Below are positions 55,568-64,000 of a DNA stretch of 64,000 nt, piece after piece. Each line of letters begins with the position of its first letter. Within the stretch, counting starts at the first letter, position 1. A model generated the notes under the pieces. That model was given only the letters and a program-made list of their open reading frames with translations. It ran no database searches and was not told the origin of the DNA. The stretch lies in NCBI GenBank assembly GCA_036936605.1, contig JAUPFV010000001.1, forward strand, positions 31,009,900-31,073,899, written 5' to 3'. The translations under genes were made by a program, and so were the position numbers. Source of the stretch: Limnanthes douglasii subsp. nivea (Eukaryota > Streptophyta > Magnoliopsida > Brassicales > Limnanthaceae).

Positions 55568-55857
55568 TGTTAGAGTGGCGACCAAAGTCTCACATCTCAC
55601 ATTGGTTAAACATGAAAATGATCAGTAGTATATAAGTAAGAACATACCTCAACTAGTATAGGGCCTTTTGGAAGTGGACCAAAAGCAAAGCCGTCAGCTC
55701 TTTTCGGGTCCAAAGCAGATAATATCATACTAGTATGGAGATTGAATTATTCTTACTTATATATAGAGACGGAGCAGATAATATCATATTAGTATGGAGA
55801 TCGAATTATTCTTACTTATATACGGAGGCGGAATATGCGGTACCCATATTCCTAACA
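55568..55857 (+). repeat. TRIM 3' LTR (290 bp, with internal 59-bp duplication)
   Basis: Begins TGTTAGAGTGGCGACC and ends ATATTCCTAACA. It is about 60 bp longer than the 5' LTR because a 59-bp unit starting GCAGATAATATCATA is present twice (55715 and 55774), with four or five differences between the units. Confidence 0.9.
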
Positions 55858-56250
55858 GGTTTGGTAGTGCAAGAGACCGTCACAACTTTCAAGAGATCAA
55901 CAATCTTACTTTCTCGCTCTCCACTCCAAGTATCAATTGTAAAGATGTCCACTTTTGGACCGCAAAAAATAAGAACATAAATTTCATCATGAATGACACT
56001 TACCATGCCATCCGTCCGTACACTCCTTCTGTCGGGTGGGCTGAGTTTGGATGACATATATATAGTATTTCATGTCAATGGCTTATTCTTTAGCTTACCA
56101 TCCACGACCAATTTTCCATTCTTGATATGCTTATTAGATGGGGCCTAAACTCTCATCCCGACTGTGTTCTGTGTTATTCATATGTTGAGTCCATTAATCA
56201 TGTCCTTTATGATTATGAATTCATCACTATATTAGATACACTATCAGCAT

Positions 56251-56879
56251 GAAGCTTGAGTTTGCACTTAATGTCAATTATTGACGTCTCTGAACCCGGG
56301 TTTGCCTCCGCCACCTTTGGTGTTCATGATTTGGTACGGTAATTTACCACGTTTGGCAGAAGATGAACTCAATAATATTTTTTCTCTTCCGTCACTCTAT
56401 CCTATGTGGTTTCGTACCTTATACTTTCCGATTACTAATTCAAATCTTTTGATGTCAAGATTATATTCGACATAATCCTTTGAATTTCCTCTAACTTATA
56501 TTTGTCTTAATCATTATTCGTTTCTCTTTTAAGTTGCAATAGTTGACTTCTGGATCACATAGATCTTGAATGACTCGCTCACTGCTGTATGTTTAAATTT
56601 CTTTTGACTTTTTACCATGCTGGTTACAGACAATTCTATTTGGGTTATACTTCTACTCTATTTCTGGCTTCTCCTTTTTGGGTTGTTGTACTTTATGGTT
56701 CATGCCTCACACCGGGATACATCCTGAGTACTTATATGAATAATCTTATCTATTTATTTAACGCTTTAAATTTACCAAAAAATAATACAAATATAAATCT
56801 TTAATGCAAATACCAAAATTAATATTTTATTTGTTATATTTGAAATTTTAAACTGTGAATTTTAATAATAGTAACTCGA
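56251..56879. other. no gene assigned
   Basis: Two plus-strand frames of 64 and 71 residues (56281-56475 and 56589-56804) show no motif. The first (TSLNPGLPPPPLVF) is in less AT-rich sequence. It may be further LINE or element debris. Confidence 0.35.
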
Positions 56880-57350
56880 AAAAATATCCAAAAACACCAA
56901 TATTTGTATTTTTAAGATGAACAAAACAAGATCTATGGTTAATATTTTTTATAATAATTTTCAGCAATTATTTTGTACATGATTTCACAACTTATAATTA
57001 TGCGAATTAGTTAAACTTATATTTTGGAACTTATAATTTCACAACTTCAAAAAATCATAGACTTTGTAACTTATGATTTGAAAATTAAGAAAGTTAAAAT
57101 TTGTAACTCAAAGAACCTAGATTTACAACTTGTAACTTTTCATTCTGAACTAAAGAAAGCATAGATTTTGCAATAAAATAATACCTAAATTTTGTAATTA
57201 AAAAAGTTAGATTTGCAACTTATGATTTACAACTAAACAACTCATATTTTATAATTTTCAATTTTTTTACAATAATTCATGGATATTGTTTTATTCTTCT
57301 TTAAAAAATAAAAAATAACAATGTTTTAGATATTATTTTTGAACTATGAT
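56880..57350. mobile_element. small repeat-filled element, copy 2 (family X)
   Basis: The left edge (ATATCCAAAAACACC...GATGAACAAAACAAGATC) is nearly the reverse complement of the right edge (...GATATTGTTTTATTCTTC...). The interior is a degenerate array of GATTTGCAACTT/CACAACTTATAATT words. Same plan as 46425-46990 but more diverged. Confidence 0.55.
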
Positions 57351-58726
57351 TGTTAAGATATTAACATTTTTAAAAATTTAAAACAACAAAATAAAATGTA
57401 AGATGTGAATTTTCAAAAGGTGACTATTATATGGTAATAAATAATTTCTATTCGATACTAGAACAGTAATACATTATTTTTAGGGTATTTATTGGAACAT
57501 AATTTTAATTATGGATATTTAATGGCACTTTATCTTTATAAATTATTAATTGTTGTGAATTATTCTAGTCCAATTACGTTAAATATTGATTTGCACGGGG
57601 TACAATCACAAACAATGCTTCACCAAAAAGTTTTAAGCAAATAAAGAATGAATGAGTATAACAACTAGATACACTAAAACTATAAATATTAAAATTTGCG
57701 TAGTTAGTTTCATGGACGAGGGTCATATTTATATCTTTTATTTACAATAGGTCATTCAGGATAGAATTAAAATCTTATCTCTTATTTTTAAACTATTAAT
57801 ATTATATTTTTTGACTTAGTGTATCTTAAGTCTCATATCAATTATCTTACTTTATCTCTAATTAAAAGTTTTGTCTTTATACCATGGCTCGTAAACTTGT
57901 TACTTCTATCTACTATAAGGATTTGTTAAAATTACACATTTAATCATTATTAGTAGCACCTCATATTCCTTGCAAACGAAGAGAAGAATGAGTAATATTT
58001 TATATTTGATAGTCCTTCTAGAGCCGCATCCTTGTTTCTTGTTATTATATTTTGATTTTAGGATACAATCCATAATATTAAATTGGTTTTTTTAAATGGC
58101 TATGTTGCCAAACCTAAAGATTTTGGTTGAGGCCGAACAATTGAGGTGCTTAACTTGACTGGACTTTCAAAACTTTGAACTTTTTAATTATTAATATTAG
58201 AAATCGAACTCCTGAGGTTTGGCATGTTTGAACTGATAATCCCCTAAAAGTTAAATTATCGGCACATATAGCCAAACTCATATGGTTCAGTTTTATTAGA
58301 CTTTCAAGCCTTGCATATTTTCTGCTTTCAAGTTTTGGTATGTTGTGAGACCTAATTGTTTTTAAGCCAAACCCACGTGACTTTAGAGAGCTCGGTTCAA
58401 TAATGTTCCAACTCATGTCTTGTAACAGTTTCACATGTCCAAATATTTCTTGAGGATAAAAACTCTATTTTACCGAAAGAAAAAGAATACATGAGTAAGT
58501 AAAAGACTACTAACACAACTAGTGTGTTTTTTGCCTAAATAAAAAAAAGTGTCCAATATATTACCAAAAAGTAGATAGCCTCCATAGTACTTTGAATAAA
58601 TAGAGAAATATTATTATTAGTTTTAAAGTACACTACCACCTATTACACTTTTGTATTTATTATCATTGAGTTCAAGTGTTCACCGTTGGATCATCCAGTT
58701 TGGATGGCTCAGATGAGTTATGTTGT
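57351..58726. other. no gene seen
   Basis: AT-rich. A minus-strand frame 58150-58434 of 94 residues has no recognisable motif and no support, so it is not called. Confidence 0.4.
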
Positions 58727-58738
58727 GTTTATAAATAC
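58727..58738 (+). promoter_or_regulatory. TATA-box-like promoter with no gene behind it
   Basis: GTTTATAAATACCC is followed about 35 bp later by a pyrimidine-rich leader (TTTTTTATTTTTTCTCTC), the usual plant core-promoter layout. No coding frame follows, and it may be an LTR promoter. Confidence 0.3.
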
Positions 58739-59094
58739 CCAGAGGTCTTTGAGGGATTTTTTTATTTTTTCTCTCTAAGAAATTCCACTATCCGTTTAAA
58801 CCTCCTATTACATCCTTTTTTTTATCTTAACCTTATTCTGAAAATAGTTTATAGGCCTATAATTTTTTCAGACTCTGAAAATAGGGTTTGAACAACTAAA
58901 GCTTCTAAAAAAACAGATTTTTGGGGAGCTTTCTCCTACTCCCCTAAGCCCGACCCTTCGAAAATCGAGGTTAATTAGAAGGTTAAATGTATGATAGACG
59001 TTGATCCCATTTTGATTTCTCTTTTTGTGGATTTTACTCGCCGCGCAAATTGTTTTTGTCAAATTATATGAACTCTAGTTTGTTTGGTTCAGAC

Positions 59095-59480
59095 TCAAAA
59101 GTTCGAACCATTGTGTGAGAGAACCCAAAACTTTTTGAAGTTCATAAATCGGTCGTTGCATCGGGGTATTGATAGTGTAAATTTGTGGTGGAGGGGTAGT
59201 TTGAGAATTATGTGACTTATATTAAATGTTTTGTAAAATGTTGTGAGAGAAAAGAGGTGCTTACTAGTAGTAAATATGTTTTTAAAAAAATTCCAACCCC
59301 CTTTAATGAAATTGTTGGGGGTATTTATAGGTGTTTTAGGACCCATGGGCCTTATGGGTCGGATCTTATGTTTAAGTGATATATCCATGGGCTTTTAGCC
59401 CAATGTCACATAAGTAAATATGAGTATAGTAAGTAGCTTGTTCAATGGAGTCCAATTTATGTCCGATCATCTGTTTAAGG
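59095..59480 (-). repeat. LTR-like promoter block, minus strand
   Basis: On the minus strand, GGCCCATAAGGCCCATGGG is followed by CACCTATAAATACCCC (TATA near 59328) and a leader of about 200 bases. This is the common layout of U3, TATA and R in plant LTRs. Terminal TG/CA and a partner copy were not found. Confidence 0.4.
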
Positions 59481-59799
59481 AAGTGGTGTGTTAATATATG
59501 AACTGCCCTTCGAATGTTTAGGTAAGAGGACGTTCGGAAATATCCGACCGTATCAACAGCTCTTGTGTTTCTTTTAATCTGTTCGGATACGAAGGGATCG
59601 GTTTGTATTCTGTGAAGTACAACCGTTTGAAAACTGTGTGTTTATGACACGTGGCAGTCCATGGTTGGACCTCTGACCCGTTTTTTCTCCTAGGTAATTG
59701 CACCTAGGTTTTTAAAGCTTGGTAGGGTTTAATGATTAATCCCTAATCATATATTGGTTCGAGTACCTATTCTTTCAATCAATCGATTGATATTCCAAC

Positions 59800-59927
59800 C
59801 GAATGATATAAAATCTGTCACCTTTTTCTTTTGTTCTTCATTTTACTGTTGCTTTCAAACTCATTCTTGAGAGAGAAAAACTCACTGTTCATCGTTAAAA
59901 CCTTACCTAAAAATTTTGATAAGTTTT
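59800..59927 (+). promoter_or_regulatory. core promoter and leader of the gag-like gene at 59928
   Basis: GATATAAAAT at about 59806 could be the TATA box. A pyrimidine-rich start region (TTTTTCTTTTGTTCTTC) and a 5' leader with GAGAGAGAAAAACTC follow. A G-box-like GACACGTGGC lies upstream at about 59646. Confidence 0.4.
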
Positions 59928-61279
59928 ATGTTCACCGCTAGAACCATTCTTAGTAAAGGTGATTGGTTGAATTTATCGGAATTGGAAGAAGAGAAACGTC
60001 AAGCCCGTATCGTCGCCGATTTACCATCATCTCCTAGTGGACTGGTCATACAAACTATCCTGGAACTAGAGACGAGCTCGTCGTCGTCCAGAACTCCGGT
60101 GACTCGGCGGTCACCTTTCATTCCAACCCTCACTCCACTTCCGTCTGAACCCTTGAAACCTCAAGAACAAAAAACCCTAAGCCCTGTTATCCCGACAAAC
60201 AAGCCTAGTGAACCAACAGTTCAAAAATCCCCGTGCAAAGAAAAAGTTGTTTCAAGTGCAAGAAGAACCTCTAAATTTATTTCCATGGGTTCTGACAAAG
60301 ACGTTTCAACTCCTCACCGAGTTACTCGTCAATCTAAAGCAAATAAAGATCCACCTTCTGCCCCCAAAAACAGTTCGGAAACCACAACCGTAAAATCCTC
60401 CGAACAAGTTAGTGAAATACTGATAGATCAACCAACCAGTCAAGCGTCCGGACAACCTGTAGCAGCACCTCTTCGTACTGGAGAAGAGGTTTTGGAAGTT
60501 AGTGAAACTGAGACTCACTTCGAGCCGTCCGTACAAACTGGGGAGGATCAATCCGAATTGATGGCTAGAGGTAAAGTTGGCCAACCCAACACCAACACAC
60601 TTCAGGTCTGCTTAGAAGGAAACGTTGGTCCGAACTTTAAGAAGGTTTGTGTAAAGTATCTTATAGCTTTACAGAAGATTAATTACGTTTATACCCATAC
60701 TTCCAAACTGGGTAGAATTAGAGCTAAGTGGGGCTTTCCAGAATCCATTAAGGTTCAGATTCTAGTTACACCAGAAACCCAAATGGACTGCAAATCTAAC
60801 GAGTTAGTGGTTTATACAGAGATTTGAAATGGGGACTTAGATTTCCTCTCGATCCGGAAATCGTTCAATACTTCAGTCTGATCAAGCTGTGTCCCAGCCA
60901 GTTGATGCCGAATGCTTGGTACACCTTAATGGCCACTATCATGGCCTCAAGAGTGTCAAAGATTCCACTTTCAATGGAATAGTTCGCTGCGGTCCCAGGG
61001 TTATGCAAGAACCATCACATTTCCTTATACCATTATAATGTACCTAACGATCTGAAAGTGGTGATCGATCTACTTGAGTCGGAGAAGCCATTAAGGACAC
61101 AGTTCTTGTACATAAGTGGTGCATGGTTTAACGGAAAAAAGATCAAGACTGTCGATAACCCAAGTCAGCTAGTTAACCGATGGACTACTAATAGTAAGTG
61201 TCCATCTATTGTGGTTTTTCTTTTCAAACAAGTATCAATTATGTCTAATCTCCTTCGTATTTGTGGAAGTTTTTTCTAA
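59928..61279 (+). pseudogene. gag-like protein with 'putative gypsy type transposon' (Transposase_28-like) domain, N-terminal and middle part
   Basis: The ATG at 59928 opens 299 codons to TGA at 60825: a charged start (ELEEEKRQARI), then about 200 residues rich in Ser, Thr, Pro and Lys, and a final VKYLIALQKINYVYTHTS. After a frame change near 60828 it continues WGLRFPLDPEIVQYFSLIKL and LMPNAWYTLMATIMA. This matches the plant domain annotated as putative gypsy type transposon (LRLPLHPxxxxLLxxxxIxPxQLxPNAWR). A TAG at about 60980 is followed by FAAVPGL and a 73-residue frame from 61058 to 61279. The family is retroelement-linked and of unclear function. Confidence 0.7.
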
Positions 61280-62651
61280 GATGTTCTCCGACATTTGGAG
61301 GAGGGCAAAAAGGTTTTCATTAGATTGAATGAAACGACAACCGAACATTGGGGGTTAGAATTCCATAATGCTTTTACCTCAGGGAATCTAGTTCGGACCC
61401 ATCTGTGGAATATTACAGGGAAGAGGGACTTATGTTGGGAGAAGTTAACGACTCCTCCTCCTTCGGATGATATTCTCCGAAAGACCAAATAGAAGGATGG
61501 AAAAGTATTCCTTCCTGCCAAGAACAAGTGTCCTAGTCATTTGGACTAAATTCAGAAGAAGAAGAAAGCTGAGGCTAAGAAACCTGAGCCTAGTCAAATT
61601 CCTCAAGGAGCTGTCGATCCTACTGCTACAAATTCCGAAGGGATTGACCCTGCCTTGCTAGAAGTTGTGGCAGTTAGTACAAAGAGAACCGGTCAGACTG
61701 ACTTGCCAATTCATCCTAAGAAGAGAGGCCACAAAAAAGGCACAAAGAGAGCCATGAAGAGACTCAGAATAAGTAAAAATCGGACAAAGAATCTGGGAAG
61801 AAGAAAAAGACTGACACAGGGTCAGAACTAGTTCTCCATCCTCTGGAAATCTCTACTGAGCTGCCAGAAGATCAGGCCCCTCAAAGTTCTTATGACAATC
61901 CTCCGGACCCATCTTCATCTAGACCACCAGCTACTGTCACAGGTCAAGATTCTCTTGATCCCTTTCCAAATATCTATATCAGTGATTTCGATAAAGATAA
62001 CTTTTCCCAACCTCCTATGGCAAATATCATAACTTGTGATGGTGAGACCTTCGAAGTTCCGAAGGATAAAAAACCTTTGTGTTATGCTATGCTAGGTTAC
62101 CTTAAATCAATATCTGACTTGGAGAAGGAGGTGTGCGACCAAGGACAAGATATAAACGCCCTTAACGGTGAGGATGTCAGTTTAAAAAATCCTTCTCTTC
62201 CGAACAGACCAAGAAAATGATTCTTATCAAGGAGAAAGATCGACAATCATCTGAATTGGCTGAAACTAAAGCTGCTTTAGAAACATTACAGTTCGAATAT
62301 AAAACCTTTGAGACAAAGACAACTTCTAAGATCAACTCTCTAAAAGAGCAGCAGGCCACCCATGTCAATACCATCAAGATCCTTTCCGAAGAGAAGGAAA
62401 AGCTTGAATCACTTTTGAAAGAAAAAAGTGACGAGTTGACCACCTTCCAATAGAATAAAAAGAAATACTTAGATGCTGCTATTGAAAAGTATGCTGCAGG
62501 GGTGGTTAGTTCTTTAGAAAAGAGGGATGAAGATATAAAATCCGATATGGTCCTACAATTCCACCAGACCTTTCCAAAGAAGACCATGGGACCTTTATGG
62601 AGGTTTGTTCTTGGTGATGAGATTCCTCACCATACCTTATCTGAAGGTGAC
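61280..62651 (+). pseudogene. gag-like protein, basic linker and coiled-coil C-terminus
   Basis: It continues the previous gene through several shifts. EEGKKVFIRLNETTTEHWGLE opens a 65-residue frame ending at 61492. A lysine-rich linker follows (KKRGHKKGTKRAMKRLR), then a Ser/Pro-rich acidic part and a frame at 62017. 62217-62453 is a clear coiled coil (ELAETKAALETLQFEYKTFE, LSEEKEKLESLLKEKSDEL). The last frame ends LSEGD and a stop at 62650-62652, which coincides with the start of the LTR-like block. A basic linker plus coiled coil is the usual tail of these transposon proteins. Confidence 0.6.
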
Positions 62652-62950
62652 TGATGTGGCTACTCTTCAGTTAGTAGTAGTGACTGGTGGTGTGAATTAA
62701 AGTTGCAGTGAGTGAATTAAGAACAGAGAGTTTGCAGAGAGAATTTAAAGTAGTGAAAAGTACTTCTGAATATATCATAGGTCAAAATAACTCCTTCAGC
62801 CTCTTTAAATAGGCAAGGTGAGTTAGTTAGAGAAACGGTTACATATTGTCATATTTACAATTTAACCCTTCGATTTCTCCTAAAGTCTAATTTAATCCTA
62901 TAATTACAGAATTTATCACTTTAGTCCCTAAAGAATATCTTTCCTTATCA
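62652..62950 (-). repeat. solo-LTR-like block (299 bp), minus strand
   Basis: The minus strand starts TGATAAGGAAAG at 62950 and ends GCCACATCA at 62652 (TG...CA). It contains GCCTATTTAAAGAGG (TATA-like, about 62805-62819) followed by a leader with CTCTCTGCAAACTCTCTG, typical of an LTR. The flanks GTGAC and GTAGC agree at three of five bases, so a target duplication is not proven. Confidence 0.5.
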
Positions 62951-62960
62951 GTAGCCCCCC

Positions 62961-62990
62961 TAGTTCTTATACATTAATGTATAAGAACTA
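62961..62990. repeat. 30-bp perfect palindrome
   Basis: TAGTTCTTATACATT is followed immediately by its exact reverse complement, with no loop. It lies ten bases after the LTR-like block, preceded by a run of six C. Confidence 0.95.
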
Positions 62991-63352
62991 CTAGCTCTTC
63001 GAATTCTTCCTCGGATCAGCATCATTTTACATCTTTATTATGATTAAATTCAATGAACTAGGACTCTCTTCGAATTGATGAGTAAGTGCAAACGAATTTC
63101 TCAACTGCCTCGAATTTAACTCCTCGTCGAATTTGACTTCTTGCGGTACTGCTTTGCCTTTGGTTTTCAAACATTATTACTTCACACATAGTTTAATAAC
63201 ACTTCGAAATCTCCAAGCCCTACTTGATGGACTGATTAGACTTCTAGTAGTAGACCCGTGACATCACTAGTTTCCTTTTCGTTTCATATTCCACCCAATG
63301 AAAACAGATTACTTGTTCCACACTTTCACATTCTCGACGTTACTCTTTACCC

Positions 63353-63360
63353 TATAAATA
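63353..63360 (+). promoter_or_regulatory. TATA box upstream of the reading frame at 63551
   Basis: CCTATAAATAC is followed about 30 bp later by a likely start region (ATTCAGTAAGAGC) and a 160-base leader containing a 15-bp minisatellite. Confidence 0.55.
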
Positions 63361-63426
63361 CTCAGCTATTCATTCAGTAAGAGCTTTTTAGAGAATCCAC
63401 CTTTTGAACCATCTCCAATCTGTTCT

Positions 63427-63508
63427 TCATCTTCAACCTGCTCATCTTCAACCTGTTCATCTTCAACCTGTTCATCTTCAACCTGTTCATCTTCAACCTG
63501 TTCATCTT
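63427..63508. repeat. 15-bp minisatellite, five units
   Basis: The unit ATCTTCAACCTGTTC is repeated five times with a single change (GCTC) in the first. It lies in the 5' leader of the following frame, which is also open through the repeat although no ATG precedes it. Confidence 0.92.
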
Positions 63509-63550
63509 TTCTTGTCTACCCAAGCAATCTCTCATACCAAAACCCATTGT

Positions 63551-64000
63551 ATGAGAAGATACCCTAGATACAATAGATTTAAACCCAGAAGACCAGTAAG
63601 ATCAAAGAAAAATCTTTTTCCTGGTTCCAATAACCAAGTCTTCGGGGCCTACGATTATCTTTGTATTTCTCGAAGAGCCAAAGAATACAAAGCTGCTGGG
63701 TTGATCTATAACGGTCCTCACTCTTCCTGCACCACTTTTAAATACGGCAACTTCAATCCAAACCTTGCCACTTCGTCTTCACCTCTAGCTTCTAACCCAG
63801 AAAATAGCTCAACAACCTCTTCTCTCCAAAATCCAGCCAAATCTTCATTACTAAGACCTCATCGAAAATCTAAAGTAGTTACTTTAGACAAGCCACCCAC
63901 TTATAACAAATCACAACTCAAATCACCTGTCCTTCAAGTCGAAGAGACAAAAAACCCTCAATCCAAAACACTTCCTCCTCAATTCGAGGCTATCAGAGCT
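63551..64000 (+). CDS. uncharacterised Arg/Lys-rich protein, open to the window edge (partial)
   Basis: From the ATG at 63551 there are 150 codons without a stop. The start is strongly basic (MRRYPRYNRFKPRRPVRSKK), followed by FGAYDYLCISRRAKEYKAAG and CTTFKYGNFNPN, then a Ser/Pro/Lys-rich stretch (LLRPHRKSKVVTLDKPP). I do not recognise a family. Its TATA box, leader and low-complexity body resemble the gag-like gene at 59928, so a second retroelement gag-like protein is the likeliest reading. It is the only long undamaged frame in the right-hand 10 kb. A host gene cannot be excluded. Confidence 0.5.
   Translation, partial: MRRYPRYNRFKPRRPVRSKKNLFPGSNNQVFGAYDYLCISRRAKEYKAAGLIYNGPHSSCTTFKYGNFNPNLATSSSPLASNPENSSTTSSLQNPAKSSLLRPHRKSKVVTLDKPPTYNKSQLKSPVLQVEETKNPQSKTLPPQFEAIRA

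Larger units (their letters stand above)
55026..55857 (+). mobile_element. TRIM (terminal-repeat retrotransposon in miniature), 832 bp
   Basis: Two direct LTRs (55026-55252 and 55568-55857) with TG...CA ends flank a 315-bp interior holding a perfect initiator-Met primer site and a purine-rich stretch (TTTGAGAGGATGATT) before the 3' LTR. No coding capacity; mobilisation would need proteins from other elements. The flanking pentamers AGTTT and GGTTT differ at one base, consistent with a target duplication. It lies inside a LINE fragment. Confidence 0.92.
54840..56250 (+). pseudogene. LINE zf-RVT fragment, plus strand, split by a TRIM
   Basis: Before the TRIM: DNGEFIFF, then LDNNFKVSEIIVDDYW (about 54955-55005), typical of the region between RT and zf-RVT. 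After it: FQEINNLTFSLSTPSINCKD and FIMNDTYHAI with AEFG (55870-56050), then RWGLNSHPDCVLCYSYVESIN (about 56130-56200), the zf-RVT CxxC motif. The two halves join without obvious loss across the insertion. No RT or RNase H is present. Confidence 0.75.

Noticed and set aside
58150..58434. Minus-strand frame of 94 residues
   Set aside because: No motif, no promoter, AT-rich flanks. It could be a repeat remnant, but nothing supports a gene.
59095..59388. Minus-strand frame of 97 residues
   Set aside because: Lies within an LTR-like promoter and leader block and contains the TATA box itself, so it is unlikely to be translated.

Overview
This 64-kb window reads as heterochromatic nuclear DNA of a flowering plant, probably a eudicot. 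It is strongly AT-rich and made of nested, decayed transposable elements. The evidence for a plant is the mix of Ty1/copia elements primed by initiator-Met tRNA, plant L1-type LINEs with a CCHC ORF1 and (in some) an RNase H tail, a TRIM, a MULE that appears to carry an OTU-like domain, and a pogo/Tigger-like transposase tail. I found no convincing host gene, tRNA, rRNA or CRISPR array. Nearly all protein-level signal is retroelement or transposase sequence broken by stops and frameshifts.

Layout. 1-4030: a copia element on the minus strand that keeps its 5' LTR and primer site and runs off the left edge. 4930-5240: an imperfect foldback. 5403-7650: a Ty3/gypsy ruin (LTR, primer site, gag and integrase scraps, second LTR piece). 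7686-8043: duplications. 8.0-12.5 kb: mostly gene-free, with one G-box region, a 35-bp inverted repeat and a tandem array of hairpin units. 12.6-18.4 kb: a plus-strand copia relic (A) whose reverse transcriptase is split by a 1.27-kb LTR-like insert. 19.3-19.6 kb: minus-strand C-terminus of a pogo/Tigger-like transposase with a PCNA-box motif. 20.4-26.2 kb: minus-strand LINE with RNase H. 27.0-29.1 kb: plus-strand MULE transposase followed by an OTU-like domain. 29.3-39.6 kb: a nest of copia copies. C (minus), B (plus, sister of A) and D (minus, sister of C) lie in a row; D is split by copia E (plus), which has a matching 5-bp target duplication, and D's LTR holds a 411-bp inverted-repeat element.

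39.6-47.3 kb: AT-rich filler, a 130-bp tandem repeat, two LINE 3' fragments in opposite orientation, and one of two copies of a small repeat-filled element (the other is near 57 kb). 47.3-53.95 kb: the best-preserved element, a minus-strand LINE whose endonuclease-RT frame is broken by only two visible single-base shifts before its 3' part, and which contains a 1.09-kb internal direct duplication spanning the ORF1/ORF2 junction. 54.8-56.25 kb: a plus-strand LINE fragment split by an 832-bp TRIM. 59.1-64 kb: LTR-like promoters, a decayed gag-like gene with the 'putative gypsy type transposon' domain and a coiled-coil tail, a solo-LTR-like segment, a 30-bp perfect palindrome, and an uninterrupted reading frame that runs off the right edge.

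No operon or pathway is present. The relations among genes are those of retroelement cassettes (gag, protease, integrase, RT, RNase H) and of insertions within insertions. Relative order can be read for E into D, the TRIM into a LINE, the LTR-like insert into A, and the inverted-repeat element into D's LTR.
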